Shown here: in pieces, positions 46,552 through 56,485 of the stretch
Numbering within the stretch: the first letter of the stretch is position 1
How the letters are laid out: each line of letters starts with the position of its first letter
Assembly (NCBI RefSeq): GCF_004342165.1
Contig: NZ_SMAL01000004.1
Span: forward strand, 1 to 64,000
Length of the DNA: 64,000 bases
Direction: 5' to 3'
Origin: Natranaerovirga pectinivora
Lineage (GTDB): Bacteria; Bacillota; Clostridia; Lachnospirales; DSM-24629
The notes under the pieces: model-generated
Database searches by the model: none
Told to the model about the DNA's origin: nothing
What the model saw: only the letters and a program-made list of their open reading frames with translations
Program-made: the position numbers and the translations under genes

Positions 46552-47601
46552 ATGAAAAACGATTATAGCTATCATGATAAAGTGGATATAAATAATTCTC
46601 TAAAACTAAGAGAATTAATCAATGTGCTCCCCCCTTTTGCATTTGAATTTTTTAGAGGCATTGAGCCAACGACATCCTCTAGGACAAGAATTGCTTATGC
46701 TTATGATTTAAGAATCTTTTTTGATTACATTCTTAGCTTTCATGATGATTTTAAAGAAAAAGCATTAAAGGATATGATTGTAGATGATCTAATGATTATC
46801 TCACCAACGGATATAGAGAAATACATAGAATATCTTAGTTATTATTATAAAGATGAGAAAGAGCATAAAAACAAAGAACGTGGCAAGGCAAGAAAAGTTG
46901 CTTCTCTAAGGACTTTTTATAACTACTTCTATAAAAAACAAAAAATCAGCGGCAATCCTGCTCTACTAGTAGATTTGCCAAAAATCCACGATAAAAATAT
47001 TACAAGATTAGAAATTGACGAAGTAGCAAGGTTATTAGATGAAGTGGAGTCTGGTGATCAATTAACAACTTCTCAAAAAAAATTCCATAAACACACTAGA
47101 GACAGGGACCTAGCTTTGCTTACTGTACTTTTAGGTACAGGCATAAGGGTTTCTGAATGTGTTGGCTTAGATATAAATGACATCGACTTTGATGTGAATG
47201 GTATTCGAATTGTTCGAAAAGGTGGGAATGAAGTTATAATATACTTTGGTGATGAAGTCAGGGAATCTTTACTTACTTACTTGGAGATAAGAAATAAAGT
47301 TATACCTGCTACTGGACATGAAAATGCTCTGTTTTTATCCTTACAGAATAAAAGATTATCTGTTAGAAGTGTTCAAAATCTAGTAAAAAAATACTCTAAG
47401 GTTGTTACGAAGCTTAAGAATATATCTCCTCATAAACTGAGAAGTACTTATGGCACCAATTTATACCGTGAAACAGGTGATATTTATCTTGTTGCTGATG
47501 TCTTAGGACATAAGGATGTTAATACCACCAAAAGACACTATGCACAAATAGAGGATGAAAGACGAAGAAGTGCAGCGAAGGTTATAAAACTAAGAAATTG
47601 A
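46552..47601 (+). CDS. Xer-type tyrosine recombinase
   Basis: This 349-residue protein has an N-terminal SAM-like core-binding domain (about 25-130) and a catalytic domain with all active residues. These are Arg in GTGIRVSE, Lys in RKGG, His/Arg in SPHKLRSTYGT, His in LGHKDV and Tyr in RHYAQ. It reads like XerC/XerD relatives common in Clostridia. I see no extra segment between the second and third motif that would mark an integron integrase. AAGGAG lies ten bases before the ATG. It stands alone, next to yneA and lexA. Confidence 0.85.
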   Translation: MKNDYSYHDKVDINNSLKLRELINVLPPFAFEFFRGIEPTTSSRTRIAYAYDLRIFFDYILSFHDDFKEKALKDMIVDDLMIISPTDIEKYIEYLSYYYKDEKEHKNKERGKARKVASLRTFYNYFYKKQKISGNPALLVDLPKIHDKNITRLEIDEVARLLDEVESGDQLTTSQKKFHKHTRDRDLALLTVLLGTGIRVSECVGLDINDIDFDVNGIRIVRKGGNEVIIYFGDEVRESLLTYLEIRNKVIPATGHENALFLSLQNKRLSVRSVQNLVKKYSKVVTKLKNISPHKLRSTYGTNLYRETGDIYLVADVLGHKDVNTTKRHYAQIEDERRRSAAKVIKLRN

Positions 47602-47674
47602 CATATCTATGAGATATAAAAAGAACAAATAGAACACAAAGGGACGCTTCTCCTGTGTTAGTGTTAAGTCAGAA

Positions 47675-47706
47675 AAAAATAAGAAAAGCCATATGGCTTT
47701 TCTTAA
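47675..47706. terminator. Intrinsic terminator after the yneA-like gene
   Basis: AAGAAAAGCC-ATAT-GGCTTTTCTT is a perfect palindrome. On the minus strand it is followed by ATTTTTTT, which suits the yneA-like gene. It may also stop the recombinase transcript. Confidence 0.75.
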
Positions 47707-47731
47707 AAAATATATAAGGGGTGAGAACGAA

Positions 47732-48040
47732 TCAATAATTAGATTCGTTGCTAGCTAAGTTAGGTATTATCAGATATTCTCCTGCAATTATTTTGTCAGT
47801 ACTAAGATTATTAATCACTTTTACTTCTTGTATGTATGTATTAATCGTATAGTAATTAGCATCCATATTATCCTTTGCAATGCTCCAAAGTGTATCACCA
47901 TATTCAATGGTTATAACACTAAATATCTTTTCTGGATGATCAATATTCCCTCTAACAACATTTGAACTATTGAAAAAACTAGATTGAATAAAAACAACAC
48001 ACATAATAATCAATATTATAATTAAACCTTTTCTTTTCAA
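47732..48040 (-). CDS. yneA: YneA-like LysM cell-division suppressor
   Basis: A protein of about 102 residues with a short cytoplasmic start, a TM helix (GLIIILIIMCVVFIQ) and a C-terminal LysM domain (YGDTLWSIAKDNM...IPNL). The TTG at 48040 is preferred because GGGGGCGAT stands seven bases upstream. A longer ATG reading would begin inside an SOS box. The layout and divergence from lexA match Bacillus yneA, an SOS-induced inhibitor of division. Function is by that synteny and architecture. Confidence 0.78.
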   Translation of the reverse strand: MKRKGLIIILIIMCVVFIQSSFFNSSNVVRGNIDHPEKIFSVITIEYGDTLWSIAKDNMDANYYTINTYIQEVKVINNLSTDKIIAGEYLIIPNLASNESNY

Positions 48041-48052
48041 AATAATCGCCCC

Positions 48053-48131
48053 CGAACATCTGTTTGTTTTATTATATCGAACATACATTCTATTGTCAAT
48101 GGTTTTTTGCAAAAAAAGGAACATTTGTTTG
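48053..48131. promoter_or_regulatory. SOS (LexA) boxes between yneA and lexA
   Basis: CGAACATCTGTTTG at 48053-48066 fits the Gram-positive LexA consensus CGAACRNRYGTTYG closely. GGAACATTTGTTTG at 48118-48131 is a second good site. CGAACATACATTCT at 48078-48091 is a half-conserved third. They lie upstream of yneA and in the lexA promoter region. Confidence 0.85.
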
Positions 48132-48261
48132 TAATGTGTAAATTAATATGTTATAATAACTAAAACCTTAAGAAATTGTAAATTATTTCAATTTACCCAT
48201 AAACACTATGCTACAAGTGTACAAAATTATAAAGCACAATAATTGTTGAGGTGAGAATTAT

Positions 48262-48870
48262 ATGAGTAAAGGAACAGACAAACAAGAAAAAATATTAAAT
48301 TTCATAAAACAAGAATTACTTAATAAGGGTTATCCACCTTCAGTTAGAGAGATATGTACTGCTGTAGGTTTTAAATCTACTTCTACCGTACATGCACATT
48401 TAGAAAAACTTGAGGAAAAAGGTAAAATTAGAAGAGATCCAACAAAACCTAGAGCCATTGAAATAATAGATGAATCCTATAACCCTCTAAGACAAGAAAT
48501 GGCAAGCATTCCTATTGTAGGTCGTATAACTGCTGGACAACCCATTTTAGCTGTCGAGAATATTGAAAGTTATTTTCCTATTCCTACGGAGTATTTACCT
48601 AATGAAACTACATATATGTTAAAAGTTGAAGGCCAAAGTATGATTAATGCAGGGATTTTTGATGGTGACTTAATTTTAGTTAAGCAACAAAATTATGCTT
48701 ACGATAGAGATATTGTAGTTGCTATGTTAGATGATTCCGTAACAGTAAAAAGGTATTTTAAAGAAGACAATCATATTCGGTTACAACCAGAAAACGATTC
48801 TATGAACCCTATTATGGCTGAAAATGTATTGGTTTTAGGCAAGGTTATTGGATTGTTTAGGAGATTTTAG
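48262..48870 (+). CDS. lexA: SOS repressor LexA
   Basis: This 202-residue protein has an N-terminal winged helix (SVREICTAVGFKSTSTVHAH) and an S24 self-cleavage domain. The cleavage site is Ala91-Gly92 (ITAGQP), with catalytic Ser126 (EGQSM) and Lys163 (TVKRYF). RecA-stimulated cleavage would derepress SOS genes including the divergent yneA and lexA itself. GAGGTGAG precedes the ATG. Confidence 0.95.
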   Translation: MSKGTDKQEKILNFIKQELLNKGYPPSVREICTAVGFKSTSTVHAHLEKLEEKGKIRRDPTKPRAIEIIDESYNPLRQEMASIPIVGRITAGQPILAVENIESYFPIPTEYLPNETTYMLKVEGQSMINAGIFDGDLILVKQQNYAYDRDIVVAMLDDSVTVKRYFKEDNHIRLQPENDSMNPIMAENVLVLGKVIGLFRRF

Positions 48871-48895
48871 GAAAGTAGTCATTTCCTAGCATATA

Positions 48896-48932
48896 GTAAA
48901 AGTCTGAGGCTCTCGCCTCAGACTTTTTATTT
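48896..48932. terminator. Bidirectional intrinsic terminator after lexA
   Basis: AGTCTGAGGC-TCTC-GCCTCAGACT is a perfect 10-bp stem with TTTTTATTTT after it. It also overlaps the 3' end of the convergent hypothetical gene. Confidence 0.9.
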
Positions 48933-49916
48933 TGCTTCTAATAATGCATCTACAATATTTATGACATAGAAGATTCTATGCTGATTGAGGTAATCGTGAA
49001 TGACTACCGCCTCACATTCATCCCTAATGCCTTTAATGCCTTTTTTAATCCAAACAACTTCTGTAGTATAGTCATTATCTTGTGCCTGTTCTGTTATTTC
49101 AATAGCATCTTCAGAAGGAATGCTTCTTTTGTTATAGATAACTTCCTTATTAAAATCCACAACCCAGTCCCCTAATTCATACTTGACTCTCTCATTAACA
49201 TAAGACACATTACAATCCTGCTCATAATTAAGATTATATAAAAATTTTAAATGCTTACTTCCATAGTTTGTAATCCAATTGTATTTATCTTTTATGTACA
49301 TCTCATTAGCTTTTTTCTGAAACAGTTCTAATTGCTTTAATCTATCATTTTCTTTCATTTGTAATTCTTCTACCTCTTGTCTTAGCAGCTCTTTTCTTTC
49401 TTCAAGCATTACAAATTTTTCACGAAGTTTTCTAACCAATTCAATATAATATTCAAAAGCCTTTTGAATGATTTTATTGGGAGAATCCTTTACACTAAAT
49501 GTGTAAAAATCACTGGTCTCATTGTTAATACATATTTCTAATTTAGGCTCTTCAATAACTACTCTATTGCTTGTAATTGGTAATTTATCATCTATAAATA
49601 CTTTACCGGAAGAACTTACGATACTTTCCATATCTACAGGTAATCCAAATAAATAATATATATCATTTATATACGATAAATTAATATACAAATAATTTTG
49701 ATATGTTCTCGTCGATAAGTTTTTAAAATCAACTGTTAAATTGATATTGGATAAATCTTTAAAATGGGGTATTAATTCAAATAATCTTTTATGAACATCT
49801 GAGGTAAGCTCATTCAAATTGAATGACTGCTCCCAAATCGTTATATCTCCACTCTTTTTTTTCAAAAACTTTTTTGGTACATTATCAGAGTAATAAATAA
49901 GATTATATATAGCCAT
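48927..49916 (-). CDS. Hypothetical protein with central coiled coil
   Basis: I do not recognise this 329-residue protein. It has no signal peptide or TM helix. Residues 1-165 look alpha/beta with a repeated Tyr/Leu-rich strand pattern. Residues about 165-215 are strongly charged and heptad-like (REKFVMLEERKELLRQEVEE and on), predicting a coiled coil. A C-terminal domain rich in Asp/Tyr follows. The start is weak, behind a GAGAAGAGG stretch. A palindromic repeat structure (49936-50063) lies directly upstream. Confidence 0.55.
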   Translation of the reverse strand: MAIYNLIYYSDNVPKKFLKKKSGDITIWEQSFNLNELTSDVHKRLFELIPHFKDLSNINLTVDFKNLSTRTYQNYLYINLSYINDIYYLFGLPVDMESIVSSSGKVFIDDKLPITSNRVVIEEPKLEICINNETSDFYTFSVKDSPNKIIQKAFEYYIELVRKLREKFVMLEERKELLRQEVEELQMKENDRLKQLELFQKKANEMYIKDKYNWITNYGSKHLKFLYNLNYEQDCNVSYVNERVKYELGDWVVDFNKEVIYNKRSIPSEDAIEITEQAQDNDYTTEVVWIKKGIKGIRDECEAVVIHDYLNQHRIFYVINIVDALLEAK

Positions 49917-49935
49917 TTATAAAACCTCTTCTCCC

Positions 49936-50063
49936 TCAAATCCTTGCAAGCAAGTTTGAAATTTCATTGTCATATCACCCTTGTAGCATGCCTTTCGCTA
50001 TACTACAGGCACAAGGTTTCAATGAAAGCATTAATTTCAAATCCTTGCAAGCAAGTTTGAAAT
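49936..50063. repeat. Palindromic repeat doublet
   Basis: A 27-base unit occurs identically at 49936-49962 and 50037-50063. Each is itself a hairpin (TTTGAAA/TCAAA and CTTGC/GCAAG). Between them are nested inverted repeats TTTCATTG/CAATGAAA and CCTTGT/ACAAGG. The whole 128 bases is therefore one large inverted structure. Its function is unknown. Confidence 0.75.
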
Positions 50064-50130
50064 TAATACTTTCATATATATTTTAGAACTTGTACTATAA
50101 TTGGTCAAGCACAAACTTTGTCGTAATATG

Positions 50131-50168
50131 AAAGGCAATAGATTATTAAGTCATCTATTGCCTTCTGT
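50131..50168 (-). terminator. Hairpin after rsfS
   Basis: AAGGCAATAGAT and ATCTATTGCCTT form a perfect 12-bp stem 20-60 bases past the rsfS stop. The following T run is weak. Confidence 0.6.
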
Positions 50169-50188
50169 TTTAAATTCAACTACTATAT

Positions 50189-50548
50189 TTAATTATTTAC
50201 ATCTTGTAAATTGATTTCTTTACCATCTCTCCATACTCTTTCAAGGTCATAGAACAATCTATCTTCTTTTCCAAATATGTGGATAATAACATTACCATAG
50301 TCTAAAAGAACCCATGTACCTGTTGAATATCCTTCTTTTTGCTTAGCAAAATAACCCTCTTTTTCTAATGCTTCTTCAGTATTATCAATTAATGTCTTTA
50401 CATGATTAATATTATTACCATGAGCTATAATGAAATAGTCTGCTAAAACTGTAACGTCTCTAATATCAAGAACCTTTATATCTTCAGCTTTTTTATCATC
50501 TAATGCATCATAAATTATTTTAACCATATCTTTTGAATTATCACTCAT
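50189..50548 (-). CDS. rsfS: Ribosome silencing factor RsfS
   Basis: This 119-residue protein has the RsfS/Iojap signature (KVLDIRDVTVLADYFIIAHG) and ends with DYGNVIIHIF and LERVWRDG. It binds L14 and blocks 50S-30S joining when nutrients are scarce. It is the last of the nadD-yqeK-rsfS cluster, a standard Firmicute order. Confidence 0.92.
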   Translation of the reverse strand: MSDNSKDMVKIIYDALDDKKAEDIKVLDIRDVTVLADYFIIAHGNNINHVKTLIDNTEEALEKEGYFAKQKEGYSTGTWVLLDYGNVIIHIFGKEDRLFYDLERVWRDGKEINLQDVNN

Positions 50549-50579
50549 TATTTTATCTCCTTTTTTATATAAAACAATA

Positions 50580-51155
50580 CTACTTTAATTTATCTAGATA
50601 AAAATCATAGGTTTCTTTTGTTAAAGAATCCATTGGTCTCTTTTTTTCTTCTAAATAATCAATAGTATTTTTTAGTATTTTAATTAAGCATAAATCTAAA
50701 TCAATAAAAGCTAGGGGCCTTAACTCTTCTAGATCTTTTTGTATTCTATTTGGCTCAATATAATCAGCCACATATATGATTTTATCTAATAAGGTCATGC
50801 CAGGCCTTCCAGTGGTATGATACTGAATGGCATCTAAAACTTCCTTATCTTCTACTTTGTATTTTGTCTGTGCAATTACTGTACCAACTTTTGCATGTAA
50901 CAAATCTGGCCAATTCATTTCTATGGTATTTATATCAATATTGTTTTTTGCACATAGCTTTAATTTTTTGTTATTAGATAAATCTTTCCCACAATCATGC
51001 AATAAACCTGCAATTTCTGCTTTTTTTAAATCGTATTCATATTTCATAGCTAAACATATAGCTGTATATGAAACGCCGATAGAATGATTGTATCTATACA
51101 TCTTTAAATCTTTTTTTAGCTTTTTTTTAATTGTATGTGTTTCATATTTCATCAA
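50580..51155 (-). CDS. yqeK: HD-domain dinucleoside tetraphosphatase YqeK
   Basis: This 191-residue HD hydrolase has metal residues in RYNHSIGVS, LLHDCGKDL, HA and YHTTGRPGM, as in YqeK symmetrical Ap4A hydrolases. It lies between nadD (13 bases upstream) and rsfS, the conserved Firmicute neighbourhood, and is probably in the same operon. Confidence 0.9.
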   Translation of the reverse strand: MMKYETHTIKKKLKKDLKMYRYNHSIGVSYTAICLAMKYEYDLKKAEIAGLLHDCGKDLSNNKKLKLCAKNNIDINTIEMNWPDLLHAKVGTVIAQTKYKVEDKEVLDAIQYHTTGRPGMTLLDKIIYVADYIEPNRIQKDLEELRPLAFIDLDLCLIKILKNTIDYLEEKKRPMDSLTKETYDFYLDKLK

Positions 51156-51167
51156 AACACCTCAAAT

Positions 51168-51779
51168 TTATTTGTACAAATCATTCATGTATATATAATT
51201 TTCTACATCTTTAGGGACAAAATACTTTATGGTTTTTCCATATTTCACTCGATCTCTAATATCTGATGAAGAAATATCTATGGTTGGCATATTCAAAATA
51301 TGAACAGAGGTTTTAAATTTTTTCTCTATAACTCTTTTTTGTTGCTTTAATCTATCCATGTTCTGATCATTTCTTGCAGCAACCACTAATTTACACATTG
51401 ATAAAAGTATTTCTGGAGCTTTCCATTTTTCAATATTATAAAATGAATCGGATCCGATAATAAAATAGTAATCTGTATTATTATTTTCTTTTTTTAGTAC
51501 TTCTAATGTTTCATAAGAATACGATATGCTTTTTTTATCTAGTTCAATAGGTGAAACCTCAAAATGATTATTGTCATCTATAGCCAAATCAACCATTTTT
51601 AATCGATCTTTCTTAGAAACAATTTCTTCTTCTTGTTTATGTGGTGGTATACCTGCTGGAATAAAAACCACAGAGTCTAGCTCCAAATTTTCATAAGCAC
51701 TTTCTGCTAAGATTAAGTGTCCAAAGTGTATTGGATTAAAAGTTCCACCCATAATACCCATTTTCATTTTTTTATGCAT
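51168..51779 (-). CDS. nadD: Nicotinate-nucleotide adenylyltransferase
   Basis: This 203-residue nucleotidyltransferase has GGTFNPIHFGHLILAE (T/HxGH-type site) near residues 10-25 and IDISSSDIRDRV near 170. It makes nicotinic acid adenine dinucleotide from NaMN and ATP in NAD synthesis. It is first of three cotranscribed genes and starts nine bases after the SNase/HhH gene. Confidence 0.93.
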   Translation of the reverse strand: MHKKMKMGIMGGTFNPIHFGHLILAESAYENLELDSVVFIPAGIPPHKQEEEIVSKKDRLKMVDLAIDDNNHFEVSPIELDKKSISYSYETLEVLKKENNNTDYYFIIGSDSFYNIEKWKAPEILLSMCKLVVAARNDQNMDRLKQQKRVIEKKFKTSVHILNMPTIDISSSDIRDRVKYGKTIKYFVPKDVENYIYMNDLYK

Positions 51780-51788
51780 AGCTACTCC

Positions 51789-53450
51789 TTAATAAAATAC
51801 AATATAATTTCTTATTGAATTAAATAGTACATTAGCATTATTATTATTAAAAACATAATTCAATTCATCTATTGATGTAAATGGTTGATCTTTTCTAAAG
51901 GCAATTATATCTTCCACTATTTTAGTGGTTATATCTTTGTGTAATAAAAACAATTCTTCTTTAGAAGCAGTGTTAATATTGGTATAAAAACTGAAGAGTC
52001 CAACACTTTTTTTATAATCAAATTGCAATTGATTCGTATTTCTATAAAATACATTAGGATTAAATCTTTTCCCTTCATCTTCAGTTAACTTCAAATAACC
52101 AACCACTAAATCTTTGCTGGCTAAGTTAATATTAATAAATGTTTTTGTATTATCTTCTACTATAATATATGGTCTTACTTCATTATAGAGACTTGAACCA
52201 ATAACAGAAACTAAATCTTCTTCTTTATATATTGGTCTTGCCTTTACAATTAGTTCTGCAAAGTGTTTTTTTGTGTTATAATACATTTCTCTTCTACCGA
52301 ATAATGATATTAATTCATTCAAAGATGCTGTATTAATATTTGTAAATGCTGTAAAGTTTGTATGTTCAAATTGTAAATCAACGCTAGTTACATTGGTCCC
52401 AAAATGTAATATCTCAGACACATTTTTATAAATATAATTATGCTTTCTCACATCAACGATTTGATTTGCAATAGAAGCTGATAAATTTGATGCATCAACA
52501 ATTTCCTTGGCAGTTGCAGTATTAATATTTATAATATTTTCATTCTGTATACTTCTCTTATTATCTAATGTTATAAATCTTTCAAAATAGGAATAATCTC
52601 TTGTTATAGGCTTTAAATCCTCAATAGTCTTTATATCATTAAATAATCTATAATGGACCAAGCTATCTAATGCCACTTTTTGATTACTCGCACTAGGAAA
52701 CAATGTTTGTAATTCATATTCATTTGCATATTTAACATTTGTTACTACAGATATTTTATCTCTATTTTTATTAAACCAATTATGATTAATAAGATGATCC
52801 GCAAACTTTATTTCTTCTATTGAATTAAAAGGATTTCGATTTCTATAATTTATGATCCTTGATGCCATATAAGCATTGGTATCTTCTAATAAATTCATTA
52901 ATTGAGTCTGGGAAGCTGTATTAATATTAACTCGGTTTTTTTGTTCAAAAAATGAACTTCCATCCTCATTCCAAATGCCAATCAAATTACTCTTTGCGTA
53001 TTCCTCTGCTCTTTTCAAGTAATGATAGCGTTCAGTTTGTGAATATCTGTCATCTACTTTTGCTAATCCCATTTCGATTAGATTCAAATTAAGCAAATCA
53101 TTATATTCAAGGTATAAATACACTTGTTCAAAATTATTACGATCTACAGGTAATTTGTTTTGATTACTTCCCCTACTTAATATAAAATTCTTTCCTAGCA
53201 AATGATTGTGGGCATAGTCAAAAGCTTCTTGATTACTTTCAGTATTTACACCTATTAAACGTACTATTTTTTCTGTAGGCTTATTACCAAGATTATCTAT
53301 TACTTTAAAAACTTCACCATCAATGATCTCAATAATTCTAGCAACAGTTATATTGTCTTCTCTAAAATCAAGATAATAACTTGCACCTACAGTCCCAATA
53401 TTAATAAAGCATATGGATACAATTAATAAAACTGAAAAAAACTTTTTCAT
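51789..53450 (-). CDS. Secreted SNase-like protein with five ComEA-type HhH motifs
   Basis: This 553-residue protein has a signal peptide (about 1-24, ending VGAS). An SNase-like domain follows at about 30-165, then five copies of the ComEA-like helix-hairpin-helix core (VNINTAS, ININTAT, TNINTAS, ININLAS, TNINTAS) spread over the rest. SNase catalytic residues are altered. DGDT reads DGEV, the Asp of GVDTPE is Asn in GVNTES, and the YGR arginine is missing (NNFEQ). The protein may bind extracellular DNA without cutting it. It is cotranscribed with nadD; the secreted multi-HhH fusion is uncommon. Confidence 0.7.
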   Translation of the reverse strand: MKKFFSVLLIVSICFINIGTVGASYYLDFREDNITVARIIEIIDGEVFKVIDNLGNKPTEKIVRLIGVNTESNQEAFDYAHNHLLGKNFILSRGSNQNKLPVDRNNFEQVYLYLEYNDLLNLNLIEMGLAKVDDRYSQTERYHYLKRAEEYAKSNLIGIWNEDGSSFFEQKNRVNINTASQTQLMNLLEDTNAYMASRIINYRNRNPFNSIEEIKFADHLINHNWFNKNRDKISVVTNVKYANEYELQTLFPSASNQKVALDSLVHYRLFNDIKTIEDLKPITRDYSYFERFITLDNKRSIQNENIININTATAKEIVDASNLSASIANQIVDVRKHNYIYKNVSEILHFGTNVTSVDLQFEHTNFTAFTNINTASLNELISLFGRREMYYNTKKHFAELIVKARPIYKEEDLVSVIGSSLYNEVRPYIIVEDNTKTFININLASKDLVVGYLKLTEDEGKRFNPNVFYRNTNQLQFDYKKSVGLFSFYTNINTASKEELFLLHKDITTKIVEDIIAFRKDQPFTSIDELNYVFNNNNANVLFNSIRNYIVFY

Positions 53451-53483
53451 TAGTATATCCCCCCTATTTACTATAATTTAATA

Positions 53484-53777
53484 TTATAATTCAATTTTTG
53501 GTTTATCTTTTGATTTTTTGTATAATATTATCTTTCTACCAATTACTTGAACAACAATAGATTTGGTTCTTTCAGATAAAACAATTGCCATTTCTTTTGG
53601 TTCTTCATAACAATTCTTCAATACACTAATTTTAATCAACTCTCTAGCTTCAAGGGCCTCTGCAATTGCTTTTGTTAAATCAGGTGTAATACCTGATTTG
53701 CCTATTTGAAATATTGGTTCTATATTATGAGCAAGACTTTTAAGTTGTGCTCTTTGTTTACTTGTGATTATCATCAT
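53484..53777 (-). CDS. yhbY: YhbY-family RNA-binding ribosome assembly protein
   Basis: This 97-residue CRM-domain protein has the N-terminal helix SKQRAQLKSLAHN and the IGKSGIT loop that contacts RNA, both family hallmarks. It assists 50S maturation. It lies 17 bases after obg in the same direction, a common pairing. Confidence 0.9.
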   Translation of the reverse strand: MMIITSKQRAQLKSLAHNIEPIFQIGKSGITPDLTKAIAEALEARELIKISVLKNCYEEPKEMAIVLSERTKSIVVQVIGRKIILYKKSKDKPKIEL

Positions 53778-53794
53778 ATACCTCCTAGTATTAT

Positions 53795-55090
<1,296 letters not shown>

Positions 55091-55375
55091 CTAATGTAGA
55101 TTCATTTTAATATAGTATGTCTTGTTAATAAGGCACCAAATTCTTACTGTTTTTTCCATGTTTATTATATTACATTTATCGTCAAATTTATAGTATTTAT
55201 GAACATTTAATTGCAGATTCCATATTTACTTATTATTGTACTATTGCTCCATTATTATAATACAAAATGAACATATATTTTTCTTTTGTATCCCTTATAA
55301 TTTATTCCCTTAAAAACAAGACTAAACAATGAACCCACTTAAACTTACATTATTATCCATTTATCAAAATGTTAA

Positions 55376-55413
55376 AATAAAAAGCTTCAAGCCATTTGAC
55401 TTGAAACTTTTTT
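55376..55413 (-). terminator. Intrinsic terminator after rpmA
   Basis: AAGTTTCAAG pairs with CTTGAAGCTT on the minus strand, followed by a T run. The rest of the gap 55073-55448 holds only the obg promoter region; no gene or leader is recognised in it. Confidence 0.75.
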
Positions 55414-55448
55414 AAGAGAAGAAATTATTAACAAGTATTAATTTCTTA

Positions 55449-55739
55449 TTATTCGTTTGAAGCTACTGGGTATACAGAAACTTGTTTTTTGTCTCTGCCT
55501 TTTCTTTCAAATCTTACAACACCGTCAACAAGGGCAAATAAAGTATCATCTCCACCACGTCCAACGTTATTTCCTGGATGGATTTTAGTACCACGTTGTC
55601 TGTAAAGAATGTTACCAGCTCTTACTACTTGACCGTCTGCTCTTTTTGCACCTAATCTTTTAGATTCTGAATCCCTACCATTTTTAGTAGATCCAACCCC
55701 TTTTTTATGTGCGAAAAACTGAAGGTTAATTCTTAACAT
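55449..55739 (-). CDS. rpmA: 50S ribosomal protein L27
   Basis: This 96-residue L27 begins [16 protein letters not shown]. The first nine or so residues (through QFFA) are the Firmicute N-terminal extension, which the Prp protease must remove for L27 to reach the peptidyl transferase centre. It lies in rplU-prp-rpmA, four bases after prp. Confidence 0.96.
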   Translation of the reverse strand: MLRINLQFFAHKKGVGSTKNGRDSESKRLGAKRADGQVVRAGNILYRQRGTKIHPGNNVGRGGDDTLFALVDGVVRFERKGRDKKQVSVYPVASNE

Positions 55740-55742
55740 TGG

Positions 55743-56069
55743 TTACACCTCCTTAAATGAGACCTGTATATATTGCGTTCCATATTCACTTTCAATTCCA
55801 TTTAAACCAAGTATAAGTGTATCTAGTAACAATTTTGTTTCTTTAGATACCTTATTATTAAACTTAATTGTTATTAAGCCTTCTTTTTCATTTTCATCTA
55901 TATGAAATGAATCAGGTGTAAATGACTCAATGGCATTCACTGTGTTGATTATAAGAACAGATACAGCAGCGCATATAACATCATTGCCGTGTTCACCATA
56001 ACCAGCATGGCCTTTTGAAGTAAATCCAATAATATCTTGGTCTTTTTTTATAAAATTAACTTTAATCAT
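55743..56069 (-). CDS. prp: Ribosomal-processing cysteine protease Prp
   Basis: A 108-residue Prp/YsxB protein. The catalytic pair is visible as His21 (KGHAGYG) and Cys33 (DVICAAVS). It cleaves the L27 extension after the LQFFA motif. It is encoded between L21 and L27, as in Bacillus and Staphylococcus. Confidence 0.93.
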   Translation of the reverse strand: MIKVNFIKKDQDIIGFTSKGHAGYGEHGNDVICAAVSVLIINTVNAIESFTPDSFHIDENEKEGLITIKFNNKVSKETKLLLDTLILGLNGIESEYGTQYIQVSFKEV

Positions 56070-56077
56070 AATCGATC

Positions 56078-56389
56078 CTATGCGTTAATTTTTTCAATTT
56101 TTATTTTTGTAAATGGTTGTCTGTGTCCTTGTTTTTTGTGATAACCTTTTTTAGGTTTATACTTGTAAACAATGATTTTTTTGCTTTTTCCTTCTTCTAC
56201 TACAGTAGCTGTAACAGAAGCGTTAGCCACTAAAGGACTTCCAACAGAAACAGATCCATCTTTGCTTACCATAAGAACTTCGTCAAAAGTTACTGCTTGA
56301 CCAGCTTCTACATTAAGTTTTTCAACTTTAAGTGTATCACCTTCAGCAACTTTGTATTGTTTACCACCAGTTGTTATAATAGCGTACAT
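56078..56389 (-). CDS. rplU: 50S ribosomal protein L21
   Basis: This 103-residue L21 has its hallmarks: [11 protein letters not shown] at the start and [15 protein letters not shown] near the C-terminus. It is the first gene of the rplU-prp-rpmA operon, behind an L21-type leader RNA. Confidence 0.96.
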   Translation of the reverse strand: MYAIITTGGKQYKVAEGDTLKVEKLNVEAGQAVTFDEVLMVSKDGSVSVGSPLVANASVTATVVEEGKSKKIIVYKYKPKKGYHKKQGHRQPFTKIKIEKINA

Positions 56390-56394
56390 ATAGG

Positions 56395-56485
56395 CACCTC
56401 CTATCGTCCTAGACTCGCCGAAATATGGTGACTGGTATTATTTACCAATGCTTAAGACCTCTTCGAGCGGCATACCACTAATGAA
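56395..56485 (-). ncRNA. L21 leader (ribosomal protein autoregulatory RNA)
   Basis: A structured stretch sits directly upstream of rplU: GCCGCTCGAAGAGG, TATTTCGGCGAG and AGGAGGTGCC on the minus strand, ending at the ribosome binding site. Position and sequence fit the Firmicute L21 leader family. The fold has not been computed. Confidence 0.55.

Noticed and set aside
46552-47601. Integron integrase
   Set aside because: All tyrosine recombinase residues are present, but no extra IntI-type segment is visible and it is 38 kb from the array next to lexA, so Xer-type is the safer call.
49936-50063. CRISPR-like direct repeat pair
   Set aside because: Only two units, each internally palindromic over its full length, with a self-complementary 74-base spacer and no cas genes nearby.
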